The notes: generated by a model from the letters alone, not told the origin. Numbered from the stretch's first letter, positions 25,561 through 34,237 are shown. The stretch: DNA of 38,163 nt from Pseudomonas sp. BN417 (GCF_029871205.1 NZ_SSOJ01000144.1:1-38163); one strand, 5' to 3'. Translations and numbers: made by a program.

Positions 25561-25977
25561 TCAGCGTCCTCCTGCCGGGGCGGCGCTCACGCCGGGATCA
25601 AGGGGCTCCTTTTCCAGCGGCGCCCCCTTGTTGGTGCGGCTGATCAAGGCGATGGTGGCTCCGCAGAGAAGCACCGAGCCCACCGCAGCGATGAGCGCCA
25701 CAGGGCCGCCATGCAGCGCCGTGACCACGTTCTGTTGCGCGGCCATGGCCACCACCACCGGGATGTACATCGCGCCCCAGAAGCCGACGCCGAATTCGCA
25801 TTCCTTGCTCAAGCCGCCGTGGCGGTGCATGTACAGCCGCGCGAAGATCAGCAGGATCATGGCGATGCCGACACCGCCGACATTGGATTTGACGCCCAGC
25901 AGGACGCCGAGGAAGTCGCCGATGATGACACCGGCAAGTGTGCAGATGGCCAGCAAGGCCACACCGTAGACGATCAT
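25561..25977 (-). CDS. madL: Malonate transporter subunit MadL
   Basis: A 138-residue membrane protein with four hydrophobic segments (MIVYGVALLAICTLAGVIIG first). It carries the motif GVKSNVGGVGIAMILLIF and the central KECEFGVGFWGAMYIPVVVA, which identify MadL. It pairs with MadM to bring malonate into the cell for the decarboxylase encoded just upstream. The gap of 60 bases from mdcH suggests it is part of the same transcript. Confidence 0.9.
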   Translation of the reverse strand: MIVYGVALLAICTLAGVIIGDFLGVLLGVKSNVGGVGIAMILLIFARLYMHRHGGLSKECEFGVGFWGAMYIPVVVAMAAQQNVVTALHGGPVALIAAVGSVLLCGATIALISRTNKGAPLEKEPLDPGVSAAPAGGR

Positions 25978-26037
25978 TGTTGTTGCCCTCGGGTTGGGTC
26001 GAAGTTGCTTGTTGTTGTCCTTCGAAGTGCACGGCGG

Positions 26038-26958
26038 TTATCGGCTCCGGCTTACCTCCTCACGCAACAGGGCGTCCAGCGTGTCCAGACGGGCGCCCTG
26101 GAAGGCGACCACCGTGCCCTGCTCGAACACCCGCCGCGCCAGGCCGCTGAGCACGGCGCCGGGCGGCAGTTCGAGATGCAGGCGCACACCGCGCTCATAG
26201 GCGGTGCGCAGGGTGCCGTGCCAGTCGACGACGCGGCACATGTTGAAGGCGAGGTCATCGCGCAGGCGCTCGGGGTCGAGGATCGGCCGCGCCGAGCTGC
26301 CGCTGAGATAGCGGATCGCCGGGCGGCACAATTCGACCTCGGCGAAGGCCGCGGCCAACTCACGGGCCGGCGCCTCCAGCAATTGGCAATGGGACGGCAC
26401 GCTCACCGCCAGGCGCTTCGCCGCACCGGCGCCCAGCGCCCGCGCGCGCTCGGCGACTGCGGCCATGGCAGCGTCGCTGCCGGCGATCACCAGCTGGTTG
26501 TCGGCGTTGATATTGGCCAGGAACACCGGACCTTCCGCTTCGGCCAGCAGGCGCTCCACCGTCGCCTGGTCCAGGCCCATGATGGCGGTCATGCCGTAGC
26601 CCTGTGGATAAGCCCGCTGCATCAGCTCGCCGCGCAGGGCCACCAGGCGCACCGCGTCGGCGAAGTCCAGCGAGCCGGCGATCACGGCAGCGGCGTAGGC
26701 GCCGATGGAAAGCCCGGCCACATAGTCCGGCGCCGGGCTGCGTTGCAGCAGCAGCCGCGCGCAGGCGACGCCCGCCACCAGCAGGCAGAGCTGCACCGCG
26801 CGGGTGGAGTGCAGCGCCTCGTCGCTGTCCAGCGCCAGCACCTCTTCGCCCAGGGCGTCGCTGGCTTCCTCCAGGCTGGCGCTGGTTCCGGCCGGCAGCT
26901 GGTGGAGCATGCCCACCTGCTGCGCGCCCTGGCCGGGAAAGGCGAACAGACTGCTCAC
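26038..26958 (-). CDS. mdcH: Malonate decarboxylase, malonyl-CoA:ACP transacylase (epsilon) subunit
   Basis: A 306-residue FabD-like acyltransferase. The nucleophile is Ser84 in AGLSIGAYA and the general base His190 in VPSHCQLL; the opening FAFPGQGAQQVGM is the family signature. It loads malonyl groups from malonyl-CoA on the carrier protein MdcC to prime the decarboxylase. Translation starts at GTG (26956-26958), which overlaps the mdcG stop as GTGA, so expression depends on mdcG translation. Confidence 0.93.
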   Translation of the reverse strand: MSSLFAFPGQGAQQVGMLHQLPAGTSASLEEASDALGEEVLALDSDEALHSTRAVQLCLLVAGVACARLLLQRSPAPDYVAGLSIGAYAAAVIAGSLDFADAVRLVALRGELMQRAYPQGYGMTAIMGLDQATVERLLAEAEGPVFLANINADNQLVIAGSDAAMAAVAERARALGAGAAKRLAVSVPSHCQLLEAPARELAAAFAEVELCRPAIRYLSGSSARPILDPERLRDDLAFNMCRVVDWHGTLRTAYERGVRLHLELPPGAVLSGLARRVFEQGTVVAFQGARLDTLDALLREEVSRSR

Positions 26959-27572
26959 GCCGCGCGCTCCAGGGGCAGCCAGGGGTTATCCACAAGCCGC
27001 GCGCCCTCGGCGCATTTCAGCAGCACCCGGCGGGAGTCGCCGGCCCACTCGCGCAGGGCCACGGCGCCATTCGGGGTTTCCAGTTGCAGGTCGATGCGGC
27101 ACGGGGAATCGGCCAGGGTCGCCAGCAGTTCGTGGGCCTGTTGGCGGCTGAAACAGGTTGGGGTGCGCAGCAACAGGTCCAGGTCGCTGGCCTCGTGCAG
27201 CACGGCAATGCCGGTGGCCAGCTGGAAGCCGACGCCGCCGGTTGGGCCCCAGGCGAGTCCTGTCTTGTCCAGGAGCGGCTTGAGTTCGGCCAGGGCGCGC
27301 AGGGACGGCAAGTCGCCGGGAACCCGCTGGGCAATTTGTTCGGGACTCGACAGGCGCTGGATGGAACGGACGGACATGATGGCTGCAAGGCGCTGCTCAC
27401 GACTCGCGCCACGGATGCCCACCGCCACATCCCCAGATGCACACAGAGCACGACGCACCACCACCGGATGCCCGGCGGCCAAGGCCTGTACAGCCCAGCC
27501 CGGCGCATCGGCCGGCAGTTGGTCCGGGGTCATGCCCCAGAGCAGGTCGTGGGGTCTTGGAGTCTTGTTCAT
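26955..27572 (-). CDS. mdcG: Malonate decarboxylase holo-ACP synthase (phosphoribosyl-dephospho-CoA transferase)
   Basis: A 205-residue nucleotidyltransferase that transfers the 2'-(5''-triphosphoribosyl)-dephospho-CoA group made by MdcB to the serine of MdcC. The metal-binding Asp-x-Asp pair is visible in EASDLDLLLRTP, and the N-terminus HDLLW is typical. It starts 110 bases after mdcE, across an inverted repeat, and overlaps mdcH by four bases. Confidence 0.92.
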   Translation of the reverse strand: MNKTPRPHDLLWGMTPDQLPADAPGWAVQALAAGHPVVVRRALCASGDVAVGIRGASREQRLAAIMSVRSIQRLSSPEQIAQRVPGDLPSLRALAELKPLLDKTGLAWGPTGGVGFQLATGIAVLHEASDLDLLLRTPTCFSRQQAHELLATLADSPCRIDLQLETPNGAVALREWAGDSRRVLLKCAEGARLVDNPWLPLERAA

Positions 27573-27605
27573 GGTCAGCTCCTTGGTGTTTCCGTGCCTC
27601 GGGGT

Positions 27606-27677
27606 GTTGGGCTTCGCTGCGCTCAGCCCAACCTACGGAGACCTCGTAGGTTGTGGCTGAGCGCAGCGAAGCCCAAC
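27606..27677. repeat. Nested inverted repeat inside the mdc operon
   Basis: The outer arms (27606-27626 and 27657-27677) are perfect 21-base complements beginning GTTGGGCTTCGCTGCG; the inner CAACCTACG / CGTAGGTTG adds nine more pairs around a 7-base loop. It occupies most of the mdcE-mdcG gap, where such operons are normally tightly packed, so it looks like an insertion into the operon. The same family lies between tauC and tauD. Confidence 0.9.
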
Positions 27678-27682
27678 AAGGA

Positions 27683-28468
27683 CTACCACTGCGCGCGCAA
27701 CATCTCCCTGACACGCGATGACGCCGCCCGATTCTCCGCGCCGAGTCGGCCGGCAAGATCGGTACTCGAACCGATATCTTCCACCGCCCGCTCCAGGCAC
27801 TCGCGCGTCCGGCCGATATCGGCTGCGGATGGCTGTTCGGCGTCGCCCACGGAAACCCGCTCCCACAACAATCCGAGCGAGGCGTAGCTCTCCAGGTCGT
27901 AGGCCATCGGCGGCACCTTGGCGGCCAGCGCTTCCACCTCTTCCACGCTGCGCAGGGTGATGCGCGCGGCGGCGGCCTTGCCCATGGCGTGGACCATCAC
28001 CCCGGCATCGTCCAGGGCGATCAGGCGCTGGGCCTGGTAGCCGTGGGCGAGGAAAGCGCCGGACATGGCCTTGCCCACCAGCAGCCCGATCACCGGGTGC
28101 CCGGCGAGGCGGGCGCGGGCATAGGCGTCCACCGCGCCGGCCAGGGCCTGGTGGATGCCCAGGGCCTCCTCGCGGCGGCCGTAGGCCTGGCTCGGTACGT
28201 CCACCAGGGCCACCAGCACGCGCTTGGCGGCCAGTTCGCGGTCGGCCTCGATTACTTCATCCACCGCCTTGGCCAGGCCCCAACCCTCCAGCAGGCCGAC
28301 CTCGCCGTTGCGGGCTCGGGGGAAGGGATTCCGCGAGTCGGGCACCACGGCGATGAAGCGCGCGGCGCGGTTGCCCAGCTCGCCGTCGACCACTTTCACC
28401 GAGGCAGGAAAGCCGCCCAGTTCATCGCCGCCGGCAAGGCCGCGCAGCCAGTTCAGTCCACGGCTCAT
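27683..28468 (-). CDS. mdcE: Malonate decarboxylase gamma subunit
   Basis: A 261-residue crotonase/carboxyltransferase-like subunit. With MdcD it decarboxylates malonyl-S-carrier protein to acetyl-S-carrier protein. Visible family features are LVALVDVPSQAYGRREEALGIHQALAGAV (read in shorter pieces: DVPSQAYGRREE, HPVIGLLVGKAMSGAFLAHG). The latter glycine-rich stretch forms the oxyanion hole. The ATG overlaps the mdcD stop. The C-terminal tail to ATG-distal 27683 ends six bases from an inverted repeat. Confidence 0.92.
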   Translation of the reverse strand: MSRGLNWLRGLAGGDELGGFPASVKVVDGELGNRAARFIAVVPDSRNPFPRARNGEVGLLEGWGLAKAVDEVIEADRELAAKRVLVALVDVPSQAYGRREEALGIHQALAGAVDAYARARLAGHPVIGLLVGKAMSGAFLAHGYQAQRLIALDDAGVMVHAMGKAAAARITLRSVEEVEALAAKVPPMAYDLESYASLGLLWERVSVGDAEQPSAADIGRTRECLERAVEDIGSSTDLAGRLGAENRAASSRVREMLRAQW

Positions 28469-29319
28469 TGCTGTTCTCCCTGGTAGAGGGCGCGCACCGC
28501 GGCGGCGTCCACTTGTTCGCAGTCGGTGCCCAGGCGCGCCAGGCGTTCGAGGAACCAGGCGTGCCGGCGACTGCGCGGCAGACCCTGGTCGGGCTGGGCC
28601 AGCAAGCCCTGCAGGGTTTCACGGATGGCGTCGATATCGTCGGCCACATAGGCGTCCACCAGGCCGCTGGCAGCACGCTGCTCGCCGCCGGTGAGGCTCC
28701 AGATGAAGGGGCGGTCGCGGGAGTCGTATTCCGAGAGGCCAGCTTCCTGTTCGATCACCTGTGGGCCGTTGAGGCCCAGGCGCGCTTCGCGGGTGACGAC
28801 CAGGTGGCTGCACAGCCCGGCGGCGATGGACATGCCGCCGAAGCAACCCACGGGACCTGCGATGAGGCCGATCACCGGCTGGTACCTCCGCAGTTCGACT
28901 ATGGCCGCCTGGATCTCGGCGATGGCCGCCAGGCCCAGGTTGGCCTCCTGCAGGCGCACGCCACCGGTTTCCAGCAGCAGCACGGCGCAGGTGGGGATGC
29001 CCTGGCGGTTGTCTTCCGCCGCCAGTTCCAGCGCGCCAGCGATCTTGGCGCCACCGACTTCGCCCATGCTGCCACCCTGGAAAGCGCCTTCGATGGCAGC
29101 GATCAGCGCCGGCTGGCCGTTGATGCTGCCCTTGGCCACCACCACGCCGTCGTCGGCCTGGGGCACGATGCCCTGCTGCAGCAGCCAAGGCGATTTGACC
29201 CGGTCGAAGGGGCCGATGAGTTCACGGAAGCTGCAGGCATCCAGCAGCTCGCGGGCGCGCTGGCGGGCGCCCAGCTCGACGAAGCTGCGGGCCGCGAGCA
29301 GGCGTGCGGTATCAGTCAT
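28465..29319 (-). CDS. mdcD: Malonate decarboxylase beta subunit
   Basis: A 284-residue carboxyltransferase-type subunit that forms the decarboxylase core with MdcE. The start is ATG 29319 (MTDTARLLAARSF), inside the end of mdcC; a longer frame upstream is only overlap. Motifs include GSINGQPALIAAIEGAFQGG, LLETGGVRLQEANLG and IGLIAGPVGCFGGMSIAAG, the last giving the backbone amides that hold the thioester carbonyl. Eight-base overlap with mdcC and four-base overlap with mdcE. Confidence 0.93.
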   Translation of the reverse strand: MTDTARLLAARSFVELGARQRARELLDACSFRELIGPFDRVKSPWLLQQGIVPQADDGVVVAKGSINGQPALIAAIEGAFQGGSMGEVGGAKIAGALELAAEDNRQGIPTCAVLLLETGGVRLQEANLGLAAIAEIQAAIVELRRYQPVIGLIAGPVGCFGGMSIAAGLCSHLVVTREARLGLNGPQVIEQEAGLSEYDSRDRPFIWSLTGGEQRAASGLVDAYVADDIDAIRETLQGLLAQPDQGLPRSRRHAWFLERLARLGTDCEQVDAAAVRALYQGEQQ

Positions 29320-29611
29320 GAGCAAGCTCCTCAAAACCTTGTTCCAGGCGCAGGCGCACCACGCCGGGGGTGGCGCCGAAGTCATGGATATCGATGTTCA
29401 GGGCCGGCGGCGTCTGACCGTCGAACAGTCGCTGGAACAGCCGCTGCCAGCGCGGGCCGCTGCCGTTCACCGAGGTCACCACCTGGATCGACAGGGTGCC
29501 GGCCTTGCCCGGCTCCAGCAGCACTTCGAGGTCGCCGGAGCCGACGCAGCCCACCAGGGCGCGGCCACGGGCCGGTTGGCCGGCGGGGAATTGGAAGGAC
29601 AGGGTTTCCAT
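29312..29611 (-). CDS. mdcC: Malonate decarboxylase acyl-carrier protein (delta subunit)
   Basis: A 99-residue carrier protein. Ser25 in GCVGSGDLEVL is the residue that receives the phosphoribosyl-dephospho-CoA prosthetic group. I prefer ATG 29611 over a GTG two codons earlier because GGAG lies nine bases before the ATG and the resulting METLSF start matches the family. The acetyl/malonyl thioester is carried on this protein through the cycle. Confidence 0.93.
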   Translation of the reverse strand: METLSFQFPAGQPARGRALVGCVGSGDLEVLLEPGKAGTLSIQVVTSVNGSGPRWQRLFQRLFDGQTPPALNIDIHDFGATPGVVRLRLEQGFEELAHD

Positions 29612-29613
29612 GG

Positions 29614-30465
29614 TCACAGGCTCCCGGCTTTATCGAGGAACAGGCAGGCGGCCAACAGATCGGCGGCGCCGCCCGGCGAGGCGTTGAGTTGCAGCAGACG
29701 GGCATCCAGCGCACGCAGCTGACGGCGGCCGGCGAGGCTGGCGCTGCCGCCGGATTCGAGCACGGCGCGGGCGCCCTGCTGCATGGCGGCGAGCCCTTCC
29801 AGGCCGGCGCGCCAAAGCACACAGGTGTCGGCCAGGGTGGTCATGATCGCCAGCAGCGCATCGAGGCGGGCGTTCTGCTCACCAGCCCCGGCCGCCCGAC
29901 TGCGGACCAGTTGCGGCAGGCCATGCTGGATCACCGAGGGGAAACCCAGCTGGGCTTCTTGCCGAGCGCCCCGGGCGCCATAGCGGCGAGCGACCTGGGC
30001 GCCGTGGCTGTCGCCGTGCGGCGCTGCGCGGTCGTCGATAAGGGCGATGCGTGCCGCGCGCAGGGCGATGGCGTGGGCATCGTCGCTTTCCGGGTCGAGG
30101 GCCACGGACGCCACCAGCAGGCCCAGGGCCCAGATAGCGCCGCGATGGGTATTCACCCCGCCGGTGGTGGCCAGCATCGCCGCTTCGCCTTCACGGCCGA
30201 TGCGGCCGAGGGCCTCGCGCAGGGGCTGGCCGACTTCGCCGTGTTCCATCGCCGCCTCGGCCATCTGCGTGAAGCAGGGCCAGAGGGACAGCGCCGAGGC
30301 GTGCATCAGGCCGAGGTGCAGGTCACTATGGGCGCCGCTGCCGCGCCGGTCCACCAGCGCCGGCTTGGGCGAGAGGTCGGCTTCGTCGATCAGGGCGTCC
30401 ACCGCCAGGTCCGCCAGCCAGTCGGCCAGCGGCAGGTCGGCATTGCGTGCAATCAGTGCGCTCAT
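29614..30465 (-). CDS. mdcB: Triphosphoribosyl-dephospho-CoA synthase
   Basis: A 283-residue CitG-family enzyme that makes 2'-(5''-triphosphoribosyl)-3'-dephospho-CoA from ATP and dephospho-CoA, the precursor of the MdcC cofactor. Family marks are [19 protein letters not shown] (phosphate binding), [17 protein letters not shown], and [15 protein letters not shown] near the end. The ATG overlaps the mdcA stop (ATGA) and its stop lies two bases before the mdcC ATG. Confidence 0.93.
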   Translation of the reverse strand: MSALIARNADLPLADWLADLAVDALIDEADLSPKPALVDRRGSGAHSDLHLGLMHASALSLWPCFTQMAEAAMEHGEVGQPLREALGRIGREGEAAMLATTGGVNTHRGAIWALGLLVASVALDPESDDAHAIALRAARIALIDDRAAPHGDSHGAQVARRYGARGARQEAQLGFPSVIQHGLPQLVRSRAAGAGEQNARLDALLAIMTTLADTCVLWRAGLEGLAAMQQGARAVLESGGSASLAGRRQLRALDARLLQLNASPGGAADLLAACLFLDKAGSL

Positions 30466-32126
30466 CACCAACTCCTGAATCGGGCCGGGGGGTTGTAAAG
30501 GCCGCCGGACCACTCCACCAGTTCGGCGATACTTTTCGCCGCCAGCAGTTCCCGCGTGGCTTGGGTACGGCGGATGCCGAGGTCTTCCGGCAATGCGATC
30601 AGCCCTTCGCGGCGCATGCGCAGGGTGTCTTTCGGGTCGTGGCGCAGGCCGATGGCGGTGACGCCGGCGACGGCGGCGATCATCGCGCGGCGTTCTTCGA
30701 GACTGCGCGCCTTGTAGAGGTAGGCGATGCCTTCCTCGGTAAGCAGGTGGGTGACGTCGTCGCCGTAGATCATCACCGGCGCCAGCGGCATGCCGGCCTT
30801 CTTCGCCACGTCGACGGCGTCGAGGGTCTCGACGAAGGTGGGTTTGCCGCCCTCCTGGAAGGTCTCGACCATCTGCACCACCAGCTTCTTGCCGCGTTCG
30901 AGCATGGTTACCGGCTCGGTCATATCGAGCCACGCGGGCGTTGCATGGCGGCGACCGCGCGGGTCATGGCCCATGTTCGGCGCGCCGCCGAAGCCGGCCA
31001 GGCGGCCACGGGTGACGGTGGAGGAATGGCCATCGCCATCCACCTGCAGGGTGGCGCCGATGAACAGGTCCACCGCGTACTGCCCGGCCAGCTGACACAT
31101 CATGCGGTTGGAGCGCATGGAGCCGTCGCGGCCGGTGAAGAACACGTCCGGGCGCTGGGCGATGTAGTCCTCCATGCCCAGCTCGGTGCCGAAGCAGTGC
31201 ACGCTCTGCACCCAGCCGGTCTCGATGGCAGGGATCAGGGTCGGGTGCGGGTTCAGCGTCCAGTTGCGGCAGATCTTGCCCTTGAGGCCGAGGGATTCGC
31301 CGTAGGTGGGCAGGATCAGCTCGATGGCGGCGGTGTTGAAGCCGATGCCGTGGTTGAGCGACTGCACTTGGTGTTTTTCATAGATGCCGCGGATCGCCAT
31401 CATCGCCATCAGCACGTGCACCGGCTTGATGTGGCGCGGGTCGCGGGTGAACAGGGGCTCGATGTAGAAGGGCTTGTCGGCGACGACCACGAAGTCGACC
31501 CAGGAGGCGGGGATGTCTACCCGCGGCAGGTCGCGCACATCGTCCACCAGCTCGTTGACCTGGACGATGACGATGCCGTCGCTGAAGGCGGCGGGCTCCA
31601 CCAGGGCCGGAGTGTCTTCGGTGCTCGGGCCGGTGTAGATGTTGCCTTCGCGGTCGGCCATGAAGCCGGCCACCAGGGCGACGTTGGGGATCAGGTCCAC
31701 CAGCAGGCGCGAATAGAGCTCGATATAGGTGTGGATGGCGCCGACTTCCAGCAGGCCGTCTTCCAGCAGTTGGCCGATGCGCAGGCTCTGCGGGCCGGCG
31801 AAGGAGAAGTCGAGCTTGCGGGCGATGCCGCGCTCGTAGAGGTCGAGGTGCTCGGCGCGGCTGACGCTGGGCATGATCATGTGCAAGTCATGCAGGCGGC
31901 CGGGATCGGCCTTGGCCAGGGAGCGGGAGAGGAAATCCGCCTGCTTCTGGTTGTTGCCTTCCAGCACCACGCGGTCGCCGGGGGCGATCAGCGCTTCCAG
32001 GGCTTCGACGATCCGCTCGCTGGGCAGGACCACGCCATCGGCGAGGTTGCGCACCTGGTCGAGACGGCGCTGCTTTTCGGCGCGCCGACGCGACCACTGC
32101 GGCGGGGGAGAGGGTCTTGTTGTCAT
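30465..32126 (-). CDS. mdcA: Malonate decarboxylase alpha subunit (acetyl-S-ACP:malonate ACP transferase)
   Basis: A 553-residue CoA-transferase-like subunit that exchanges acetyl for malonyl on MdcC, releasing acetate. Conserved segments are [18 protein letters not shown], the central [20 protein letters not shown] and [25 protein letters not shown] site five bases before the ATG at 32126 sets the start. It is the first gene of mdcABCDEGH-madLM; a candidate LysR site lies about 80 bases upstream. Confidence 0.94.
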   Translation of the reverse strand: MTTRPSPPPQWSRRRAEKQRRLDQVRNLADGVVLPSERIVEALEALIAPGDRVVLEGNNQKQADFLSRSLAKADPGRLHDLHMIMPSVSRAEHLDLYERGIARKLDFSFAGPQSLRIGQLLEDGLLEVGAIHTYIELYSRLLVDLIPNVALVAGFMADREGNIYTGPSTEDTPALVEPAAFSDGIVIVQVNELVDDVRDLPRVDIPASWVDFVVVADKPFYIEPLFTRDPRHIKPVHVLMAMMAIRGIYEKHQVQSLNHGIGFNTAAIELILPTYGESLGLKGKICRNWTLNPHPTLIPAIETGWVQSVHCFGTELGMEDYIAQRPDVFFTGRDGSMRSNRMMCQLAGQYAVDLFIGATLQVDGDGHSSTVTRGRLAGFGGAPNMGHDPRGRRHATPAWLDMTEPVTMLERGKKLVVQMVETFQEGGKPTFVETLDAVDVAKKAGMPLAPVMIYGDDVTHLLTEEGIAYLYKARSLEERRAMIAAVAGVTAIGLRHDPKDTLRMRREGLIALPEDLGIRRTQATRELLAAKSIAELVEWSGGLYNPPARFRSW

Positions 32127-32203
32127 GGTGGCTCCACGAGGTCCGCTGTCGTGGAGGCCACATTAGGAGTCCGGGGGTGGGGCATCAATCAAGGTGCGGG
32201 CCG

Positions 32204-32228
32204 GATCGTTACGGCCAGATTAATGATC
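32204..32228. promoter_or_regulatory. Candidate MdcR (LysR-type) binding site upstream of mdcA
   Basis: GATC-g-TTA-N9-TAA-t-GATC is a 25-base interrupted dyad centred at 32216. The TTA-N9-TAA core gives the T-N11-A pattern preferred by LysR proteins. Its centre lies about 90 bases before the mdcA start, where an activator site would be expected. No other regulator gene adjoins the operon. Confidence 0.5.
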
Positions 32229-32246
32229 ACGTCGGGTGCCCGTTTA

Positions 32247-32380
32247 CCCTCTCCCCCGGCCCCTCTCCCTGAAGTGGAGAGGGGTGACTCGCGCAGGCGG
32301 GCCTGAAGTTATCCAGGGGTACCGATCAACCCCCTCTCCCTTAAGGGGCGACCGGCTAGGGGAGGGTTGGGGAGAGGGAA
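32247..32380. repeat. Pyrimidine/purine-rich inverted repeats
   Basis: CCCCTCTCC (32260-32268) pairs with GGAGAGGGG (32276-32284) around a 7-base loop. A second block at 32328-32370 (CAACCCCCTCTCCC...GGGGAGGGTTGG) is a common type of genomic repeat. No gene is visible in 32127-32388 beyond these and the LysR-type site. Confidence 0.65.
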
Positions 32381-32388
32381 GCTTCGCA

Positions 32389-32545
32389 TCAGAACTCCAA
32401 CGTGGTCGACACCTGCACCTGCCGCGGATCGCCGATGGAGACGAAGAAGGTGTTCACCGAGGAGCTGTAGTAGGTCTTGTCGAACAGGTTCTTCACGCTG
32501 AGCTGCACCTGCAGGCGGTTCTCCCCCAACAGCGTCTCGCAGCTG
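32389..32545 (-). pseudogene. C-terminal remnant of a TonB-dependent siderophore receptor
   Basis: On the minus strand, about the last 45-50 codons of an FpvA/FecA-type outer-membrane receptor remain: NRLQVQLSVKNLFDKTYYSS, then SVNTFFVSIGDPRQVQVS and the terminal TTLEF before the stop at 32389-32391. The final phenylalanine and the NLFDKTYY segment are hallmarks of the last barrel strands. No plug domain, signal peptide or remaining barrel is present, so it is a fragment. It continues in frame with sequence (ADQAFASCETLL) that may belong to the sigma-factor remnant upstream, marking a deletion junction. Confidence 0.85.
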
Positions 32546-32820
32546 GCGAAGGCTTGGTCCGCCTCTGTTCCGGTAGCAGGCCGCTTTCGGCACGGTTGCG
32601 CGAGCCTTCGCTGCGCAGGTGGTCGATAGCCATGTTATGAGCGCTACGCAGCAGATAGCTGTCCGGGTCCTCCATCGGCGCAGTGGGGCCCGCCAGAAGC
32701 GCAGGACCAGGTCCTGCACCAGGTCCGCCGCCGTGGCCTGGCAGCCGACCTTGCGGCTTACCAGTGCCTCCATCTGCTGGCGACGGACGCGGCGGCGTCC
32801 AGTGTCGAGAGACCAAAGCC
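32546..32820 (-). pseudogene. Frameshifted ECF sigma-factor remnant (FecI/FpvI type)
   Basis: On the minus strand, one frame reads RRQQMEALVSRKVGCQATAA, then DLVQDLVLRFWR, which matches region 2 start of FecI-like sigma factors (usually AADLxQETFLR). After about 32690 the match continues in another frame: MEDPDSYLLRSAHNMAIDHL, then RSEGSRNRAESGLLPEQ, equivalent to the NPRAFLFRIAHNLAVDHLR part. A frameshift near 32685-32700 therefore breaks it, and the sigma region 4 that should follow is gone, replaced by the receptor tail. The pair is the scar of an iron-siderophore cell-surface signalling locus (sigma, anti-sigma, receptor). Confidence 0.8.
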
Positions 32821-32839
32821 CTGCGCATTCGAATAAAAA

Positions 32840-32872
32840 GGCCGCCTCTCCCCTGCCTGAAGAGAGGCGGCC
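32840..32872 (-). terminator. Terminator-like hairpin
   Basis: GGCCGCCTCTC (32840-32850) and GAGAGGCGGCC (32862-32872) are perfect 11-base complements around an 11-base loop. On the minus strand it is followed by five U (AAAAA at 32835-32839); on the plus strand by only four A, so it acts toward lower coordinates. It would stop minus-strand transcription before the sigma-factor remnant. Confidence 0.75.
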
Positions 32873-33190
32873 AAAAGGTTCAGCGGACGGTGATCACCGC
32901 CAGCAATGAGAGCGTTGGAGCGAAGTTAGGCGGGAATGGGTATAACGATAAAATACTAAAAATTCATTTTTTAGTAACTAAAAGACCTAAGCCAGGATGC
33001 GCGCTGCAGTGGGCCATGGGGGCGGCCTGCAACACAGGCGGATGGTGGCGCACGCGGGCATGGTTCATCGCGCTCTGAGCGCGAGCATTGAAGCGCCAGT
33101 GGTTGGCGCTGAGAAGCTCAACGAGCCCGACGCCGATCTCGGGCATTGCTTCGCTCTGCCCAACCTACAGGAGCCGAATCGGCGGTTTGC
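32873..33190. other. Gene-free stretch with a partial repeat
   Basis: I see no gene. Between 32935 and 32990 it is AT-rich (GATAAAATACTAAAAATTC), and at 33142-33171 there is a partial copy (GGGCATTGCTTCGCTCTGCC, then CAACCTACAGG) of the 4264/27606 repeat family. The short minus-strand frame ending SLLAVITVR at about 32880 could be the last codons of a lost gene whose terminator is the hairpin at 32840-32872; this is weak. Confidence 0.5.
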
Positions 33191-34162
33191 TCAATCAGCC
33201 GGCACGATCTGATTCTTGCCACCGCGCTTGGCCTGGTACATGGCCGCGTCGGCACGGGCGTAGAGGCTGTCGAGGTTGCCGTCGTCGCGCAGGCTGGCCA
33301 GCCCCTGGCTCACTGTGATTCCGAAGCTCTTGCCCTCGACCGTGAAGCCCAGGCGTTGCACTTCCCGTTGCAGGCGCTCGGCGATCTGCCAGGCCAGGTC
33401 CGGCGGGCAGCCGGGTAGCAGGGCGGCGAACTCCTCGCCGCCGATCCGGCCGAACAGGTCGCCGCGGCGCAGGGCGTTGGCGCCGCACTGGGCGATGCGC
33501 TGCAGCACCTGGTCGCCGGCCTGGTGGCCATGGGTGTCATTGATCTGCTTGAAGTCATCGATATCCAGCAGGATGAAGGCCAGCGGGCTGCCGTACTGCA
33601 CGGCGTGCTCGAACTCGCGCTGTGCGCATTCGAAGAAGTGCCGGCGGTTGCTGCTCTTGGTCAACACGTCGGTGGTGGCCAGGCGGTGCAGTTCGCCTTC
33701 CAGCTGCTTCTTCTCGGTGATGTCTTCGGCGATGCCGACCACTATCGTCGGCTGTCCCGCGTCACCCTTCTGGCTGACGAAGCATTTGTCGCTGATCCAG
33801 CGCAACTGGCCGTCGGCGCGAAGGATGCGGTACTCGCGGGCCTCGATGGCGCCCTTCTCCAGCACCTCGGCGAAGCTCCGGGCGGCGTATTCCACGTCGT
33901 CCGGGTAGATGCAGTTGCGCCACTCGGCGTAATCGGCCAGCAGCAGGGCGGCGGAGCGACCGAACAGGCGCTCGTAGGCCGGGCTGACGTAGATGACCCG
34001 CTGGGCTTCCCAGTCGAAGGCCCAGAGCACGGCGTTCACGCTGCCCAGCAGGCTACTGAAGATGGCCTCGCGCTCGCGCAGGCGTTCCACTTCGCCGCGG
34101 CTGTGGAGCAGGGCGAGGGTCAGTTTTTCCAGTTCGCTCGGGGATTCGAGGGAAGTTTCCAT
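33191..34162 (-). CDS. PAS-GGDEF diguanylate cyclase
   Basis: A 323-residue cytoplasmic protein. Residues 5-35 form a short coiled-coil-like helix, 30-155 a PAS domain with PAC motif (VIYVSPAYERLFGRS, REYRILRADGQLRWISDKC), and 160-320 a GGDEF domain. The active site is GGEEF at 241-245, a competent variant, and the inhibitory site is RRGD at 232-235, five residues before it as expected. It should make cyclic di-GMP under control of a PAS-bound signal, with product inhibition. No EAL domain. Neighbouring genes do not point to a particular output. Confidence 0.93.
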   Translation of the reverse strand: METSLESPSELEKLTLALLHSRGEVERLREREAIFSSLLGSVNAVLWAFDWEAQRVIYVSPAYERLFGRSAALLLADYAEWRNCIYPDDVEYAARSFAEVLEKGAIEAREYRILRADGQLRWISDKCFVSQKGDAGQPTIVVGIAEDITEKKQLEGELHRLATTDVLTKSSNRRHFFECAQREFEHAVQYGSPLAFILLDIDDFKQINDTHGHQAGDQVLQRIAQCGANALRRGDLFGRIGGEEFAALLPGCPPDLAWQIAERLQREVQRLGFTVEGKSFGITVSQGLASLRDDGNLDSLYARADAAMYQAKRGGKNQIVPAD

Positions 34163-34237
34163 TCAGCCGCTACCTTCAGAGGACCTGCCTTTGACAGATT
34201 AGGCAGGCAAAAGTGCGGCTAGCGATCCAGCCGACGG

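Noticed and set aside
25198-27660. Long plus-strand open frame opposite madM, madL, mdcH and mdcG
   Set aside because: It is a shadow of four well-supported genes on the other strand and has no recognisable domain.
28468-32306. Long plus-strand open frames opposite mdcD to mdcA
   Set aside because: They mirror conserved mdc genes and have repetitive, family-less translations.
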